From the NCBI GenBank assembly GCA_000434115.1, contig FR893969.1, positions 1 through 5,274 of the forward strand: a DNA stretch of 5,274 nt, given 5' to 3'. The notes under the pieces were generated by a model that was not told where the DNA came from, did no database searches, and saw only the letters and a list, made by a program, of their open reading frames with translations. Source of the DNA: Roseburia sp. CAG:309 (GTDB lineage Bacteria; Bacillota; Clostridia; Lachnospirales; Lachnospiraceae). The position numbers and the translations under genes were made by a program. Each line of letters begins with the position of its first letter. Position 1 is the stretch's first letter. Positions 5,132 to 5,274 of the stretch are shown here, one piece after another.

Positions 5132-5274
5132 TATTTGAGATAACGTTTATCATAGCGAGTTTATTTCAAACATACATATATTATCTGTTTAGTGCGTGTT
5201 TTTACAGAGAAAAAGCACAAATGAAAAGGGTCTTAGGGGGTTGTTCTCTCTTTTTTGTGGTAACAACGAGTGCA
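5128..5274 (+). CDS. N-terminal fragment of a membrane protein, probably the partner GHKL sensor histidine kinase (3' partial)
   Basis: The ATG at 5128 overlaps the TGA of the response regulator by four bases (ATGA), with GGAGG at 5116-5120 and a 7-base spacer. The 49 visible codons run open to the window end. Residues about 2-26 form a hydrophobic, aromatic-rich segment (IFEITFIIASLFQTYIYYLF), then come charged residues (REKAQMKR) and a second hydrophobic stretch (VLGGCSLFFVVTTS). This fits the start of the multi-helix sensor domain of AgrC-like kinases, which are almost always encoded next to LytTR regulators in clostridia. The kinase domain is outside the window, so the assignment rests on gene order and membrane character. 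An unrelated membrane protein, for instance an exporter subunit, is the main alternative. Confidence 0.68.
   Translation, partial: MIFEITFIIASLFQTYIYYLFSACFYREKAQMKRVLGGCSLFFVVTTSA

Overview
The window looks like chromosomal DNA from a low-GC anaerobic Firmicute, most probably a gut-type Lachnospiraceae (Clostridia). The signs are strong AAGGAGG-type ribosome binding sites, AT-rich spacers, a surface protein ending in a Lys/Tyr-rich fibronectin-III domain of the kind common in that family, a stand-alone AICAR transformylase, an AraC/GH27 sugar operon and a LytTR response regulator. This placement comes from family knowledge and was not checked by a search.

Layout. Bases 1-793 (+) hold the C-terminal part of a large secreted or surface protein: an Ig-like beta repeat, a Thr/Pro/Lys linker and a terminal FN3 domain. 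Only 27 bases later, 821-1999 (+) encodes a 392-residue AICAR transformylase that lacks the IMP cyclohydrolase half of ordinary PurH. A hairpin terminator with seven T follows at 2015-2056. Facing it on the minus strand is a compact three-gene operon, transcribed from about 4290 down to 2055: an AraC-family regulator (3435-4262), a cytoplasmic GH27 alpha-galactosidase (2261-3424) and a 68-residue Cys-rich, probably zinc-binding protein (2055-2261). Its start codon overlaps the galactosidase stop as TAATG. Divergent from the operon, on the plus strand, is a signalling operon: a LytTR response regulator (4418-5131), overlapped as ATGA by the first 49 codons of a membrane protein, probably the GHKL sensor kinase.

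How the parts fit. The AraC protein probably senses an alpha-galactoside (melibiose/raffinose type) and controls its own operon, in which the galactosidase releases galactose inside the cell. No transporter is in view, so uptake must be encoded elsewhere. Between the two divergent operons lies a perfect inverted repeat (9-base arms, 3-base centre, 4325-4345) that overlaps by two bases the -35 box of each predicted divergent promoter. This is the most striking non-coding signal here and could link the two-component system and the sugar operon through one operator. 

The items most worth follow-up are the shared palindrome, the translationally coupled small zinc-ribbon-like protein, and the eukaryote-like, cyclohydrolase-free AICAR transformylase. 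I see no mobile element, CRISPR array, tRNA or rRNA. No stretch longer than about 155 bases lacks a gene.
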